Part shown: in pieces, positions 5,497 through 6,932 of the stretch | Layout of the letters: each line of letters starts with the position of its first letter | Numbering within the stretch: position 1 is the first letter of the stretch | Source of the DNA: an uncultured Planctomycetaceae bacterium | Lineage (GTDB): Bacteria; Planctomycetota; Planctomycetia; Pirellulales; Pirellulaceae | Assembly (NCBI GenBank): GCA_903927685.1 | Contig: CAIYOB010001529.1 | Span: 1-6,932, forward strand | Direction of reading: 5' to 3' | Length of the DNA: 6,932 nucleotides | Notes under the pieces: model-generated | Databases searched by the model: none | What the model was told of the DNA's origin: nothing | Seen by the model: only the letters and a program-made list of their open reading frames with translations | Made by a program: the position numbers and the translations under genes

Positions 5497-6660
5497 ATGA
5501 ACCGTCCGCCGCGAAACATCGTCGTTCTCGGTTCGACCGGCAGTATCGGCAGCAGTACGCTGGAGGTTGCCGCGGCATCCGCTGGTCGGCTGTGCGTGCT
5601 CGGGTTGTCGGCCAACCGCAGCTGCCAGCGGCTGTTGGAACAGGCGCAGCGCGCGCGCCCGCGCTGGGTGGCGGTGACGGATGCGGACAGCGGCCGCCAG
5701 TTCGACTGGAGCGGGCTGCCCAGGGAAACCGAACTGCTGCTGGGACCGGAGGGCATGGAGCGGATGGCGGCGGCAGCCGAAGTGGACGTGGTGGTCGCCT
5801 CGATCGTAGGCAGTGCCGGCTTGGCCGGCGCTTGGGCGGCGGTCCAGGCTGGCAAGACCTTGGCCTTGGCCAATAAAGAAACGCTGGTCATGGCCGGGCC
5901 GTTGGTCATGCGGATGGCGGCTGAACGGGGCGCGACCATTCTGCCCGTGGACAGCGAGCACAGCGCCGTATTTCAATCGCTGCAGGCGGGACGGCGGGAC
6001 GAGTTGAAACGCATCATTCTGACGGCCAGTGGCGGGCCATTCCGGCAACATACTCGCGAGCAGTTGCAGAACGTGACTGTCGACGAGGCGCTGGCTCATC
6101 CCACCTGGGACATGGGCCGCAAGATCACGATCGATTCGGCAACGATGATGAACAAGGCGCTGGAGATCATCGAGGCGCGGTGGCTGTTCGATCTGGCGCC
6201 GGACCAGATCGATGTGGTGGTGCATCCCCAGTCGATCGTGCATTCGCTGGTCGAGTTCCGCGACGGGGCGGTGATCGCCGAGTTGGGACCGCCGGACATG
6301 AAGCTGCCGATCCAGTACGCACTCAGTTATCCTGAGCGGTGGAACAGTCCCGCGGCCAAGTTGGATTTCGGGCGGGTGTTCTCCCTGGATTTCTTCCCGC
6401 CGGATCTCGAACGGTTTCCGGCCGTCGGCGTGGGGCACGAGGTTGCCCGGCGCGGCGGCACGGCCGGCGCGGTGCTGAACGCGGCCAACGAAGCGGCGGT
6501 GGCCGGGTTCTTGCAGGGCCGAATCCGTTTCACGGACATGGTGCCCGCTTGCCGCGCCGTCCTCGACGTACACAATTACGACCCGAGCCCCTCGCTCCAG
6601 CAACTGTGGGGACTGGATGCCTGGGCCAGGAAGGAGATGACAAAGTGGATTGGTGTTTGA
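5497..6660 (+). CDS. dxr: 1-deoxy-D-xylulose 5-phosphate reductoisomerase
   Basis: A 387-residue cytoplasmic enzyme that converts 1-deoxy-D-xylulose 5-phosphate to 2-C-methyl-D-erythritol 4-phosphate using NADPH, the committed step of the MEP isoprenoid pathway and the target of fosmidomycin. The N-terminal Rossmann motif G-S-T-G-S-I-G (12-18) binds NADPH. A-N-K-E-T (125-129) is characteristic. D152 and E154 in PVDSEHS and E223 in NKALEIIEA are the expected metal ligands. T-A-S-G-G-P-F-R (176-183), H201 with W204 in HPTWDMGRK, the I-D-S-A-T-M-M-N-K segment (212-220), [10 protein letters not shown] (241-250), [11 protein letters not shown] (266-276) and A-A-N-E-A-A-V (329-335) are all as in the family. 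Length is normal. The ATG at 5497 was chosen because the frame upstream is unlike the family and the GSTGSIG motif sits at the usual distance. The Shine-Dalgarno is weak: AGGG is 12 bases upstream. Its 3' end carries the ribosome binding site of the next gene. Confidence 0.97.
   Translation: MNRPPRNIVVLGSTGSIGSSTLEVAAASAGRLCVLGLSANRSCQRLLEQAQRARPRWVAVTDADSGRQFDWSGLPRETELLLGPEGMERMAAAAEVDVVVASIVGSAGLAGAWAAVQAGKTLALANKETLVMAGPLVMRMAAERGATILPVDSEHSAVFQSLQAGRRDELKRIILTASGGPFRQHTREQLQNVTVDEALAHPTWDMGRKITIDSATMMNKALEIIEARWLFDLAPDQIDVVVHPQSIVHSLVEFRDGAVIAELGPPDMKLPIQYALSYPERWNSPAAKLDFGRVFSLDFFPPDLERFPAVGVGHEVARRGGTAGAVLNAANEAAVAGFLQGRIRFTDMVPACRAVLDVHNYDPSPSLQQLWGLDAWARKEMTKWIGV
6631..6636 (+). promoter_or_regulatory. 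Ribosome binding site of the rseP-type gene, inside dxr
   Basis: AAGGAG lies within the last codons of dxr, eight bases before the GTG at 6645-6647. This near-ideal site decides the start and implies translational coupling of the two genes. Confidence 0.7.
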
Positions 6661-6932
6661 TTGCCGTGTCCAGCGAGACGTTGGGCATGCTGTGGATGAT
6701 TCTGTCCGTCGCAGCCGGGCTGGGACTGGTGATTTTCGTCCACGAGCTGGGCCACTTCCTGGCGGCCAAAGCGTGCGGCGTCAAGGTCGAGAAGTTCTAT
6801 GTCGGCTTTGACATTCCGATCGGACCGCTGCCTGCGGCGCTGCTGAAGTTCCGCCGCGGCGAGACGGAATACGGCATCGGCATTCTGCCGTTGGGCGGGT
6901 ACGTCAAGATGCTGGGGCAGGACGACAATCCC
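6645..6932 (+). CDS. rseP: RIP metalloprotease (site-2 protease) RseP, 5' part
   Basis: The first 96 codons of an intramembrane zinc protease; the gene continues past the right edge in frame. The family cleaves single-pass membrane proteins within the bilayer, for example anti-sigma factors in envelope stress signalling. Residues about 16-32 form the first membrane helix leading into the zinc motif H33-E-L-G-H37. The segments [11 protein letters not shown] (45-55) and [16 protein letters not shown] (79-94) match the conserved region after the active site. I chose GTG at 6645, overlapping dxr by 16 bases, because of the AAGGAG eight bases upstream. Other in-frame starts are TTG 6657, GTG 6666, ATG 6687 and ATG 6696. 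The dxr-rseP order is common in bacteria, often in one operon. The PDZ domains and the second zinc-ligand motif would lie outside the window. Which protein it cleaves cannot be told here. Confidence 0.92.
   Translation, partial: MDWCLIAVSSETLGMLWMILSVAAGLGLVIFVHELGHFLAAKACGVKVEKFYVGFDIPIGPLPAALLKFRRGETEYGIGILPLGGYVKMLGQDDNP

Overview
The window is GC-rich and gene-dense. It reads most naturally as a chromosomal segment of a planctomycete, probably of the Pirellula/Rhodopirellula type. That is an inference from gene content: a secreted sulfatase and a secreted DUF1080 (3-keto-disaccharide hydrolase-like) protein, a long FtsH, and a dxr-rseP pair. No rRNA or other phylogenetic marker is present to settle it. 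I see no mobile element, tRNA, CRISPR array or phage gene.

Layout. Positions 1-414 hold no gene I can support. They contain several perfect or near-perfect hairpins and a short tandem repeat. From 415 to 5259 four genes lie head to tail on the minus strand, read right to left: ftsH (membrane AAA+ zinc protease), a sulfatase-family hydrolase with a signal peptide, a 199-residue single-pass membrane protein of unknown function, and a DUF1080 protein with a signal peptide. The gaps are only 25, 20 and 21 bases, and the three downstream genes each have a visible Shine-Dalgarno site, so they are probably one operon. A 237-base divergent intergenic region (5260-5496) separates this unit from plus-strand dxr (MEP isoprenoid pathway). 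dxr overlaps the start of an rseP-type site-2 protease gene that runs off the right edge.

How the genes fit together. The right half is housekeeping: isoprenoid precursor synthesis coupled to an intramembrane protease, divergent from another membrane protease, FtsH. The left half adds two exported proteins of the kind planctomycetes use on sulfated or modified glycans, apparently co-transcribed behind ftsH.

The main points for a second look are these. The sulfatase lacks two normally conserved active-site residues: the Arg of the CxPSR signature is Leu, and the His of the GKWHxG motif is Trp. A 10-base homopolymer lies inside ftsH. Strong hairpins cluster downstream of the operon. I did not find a convincing entirely new system.
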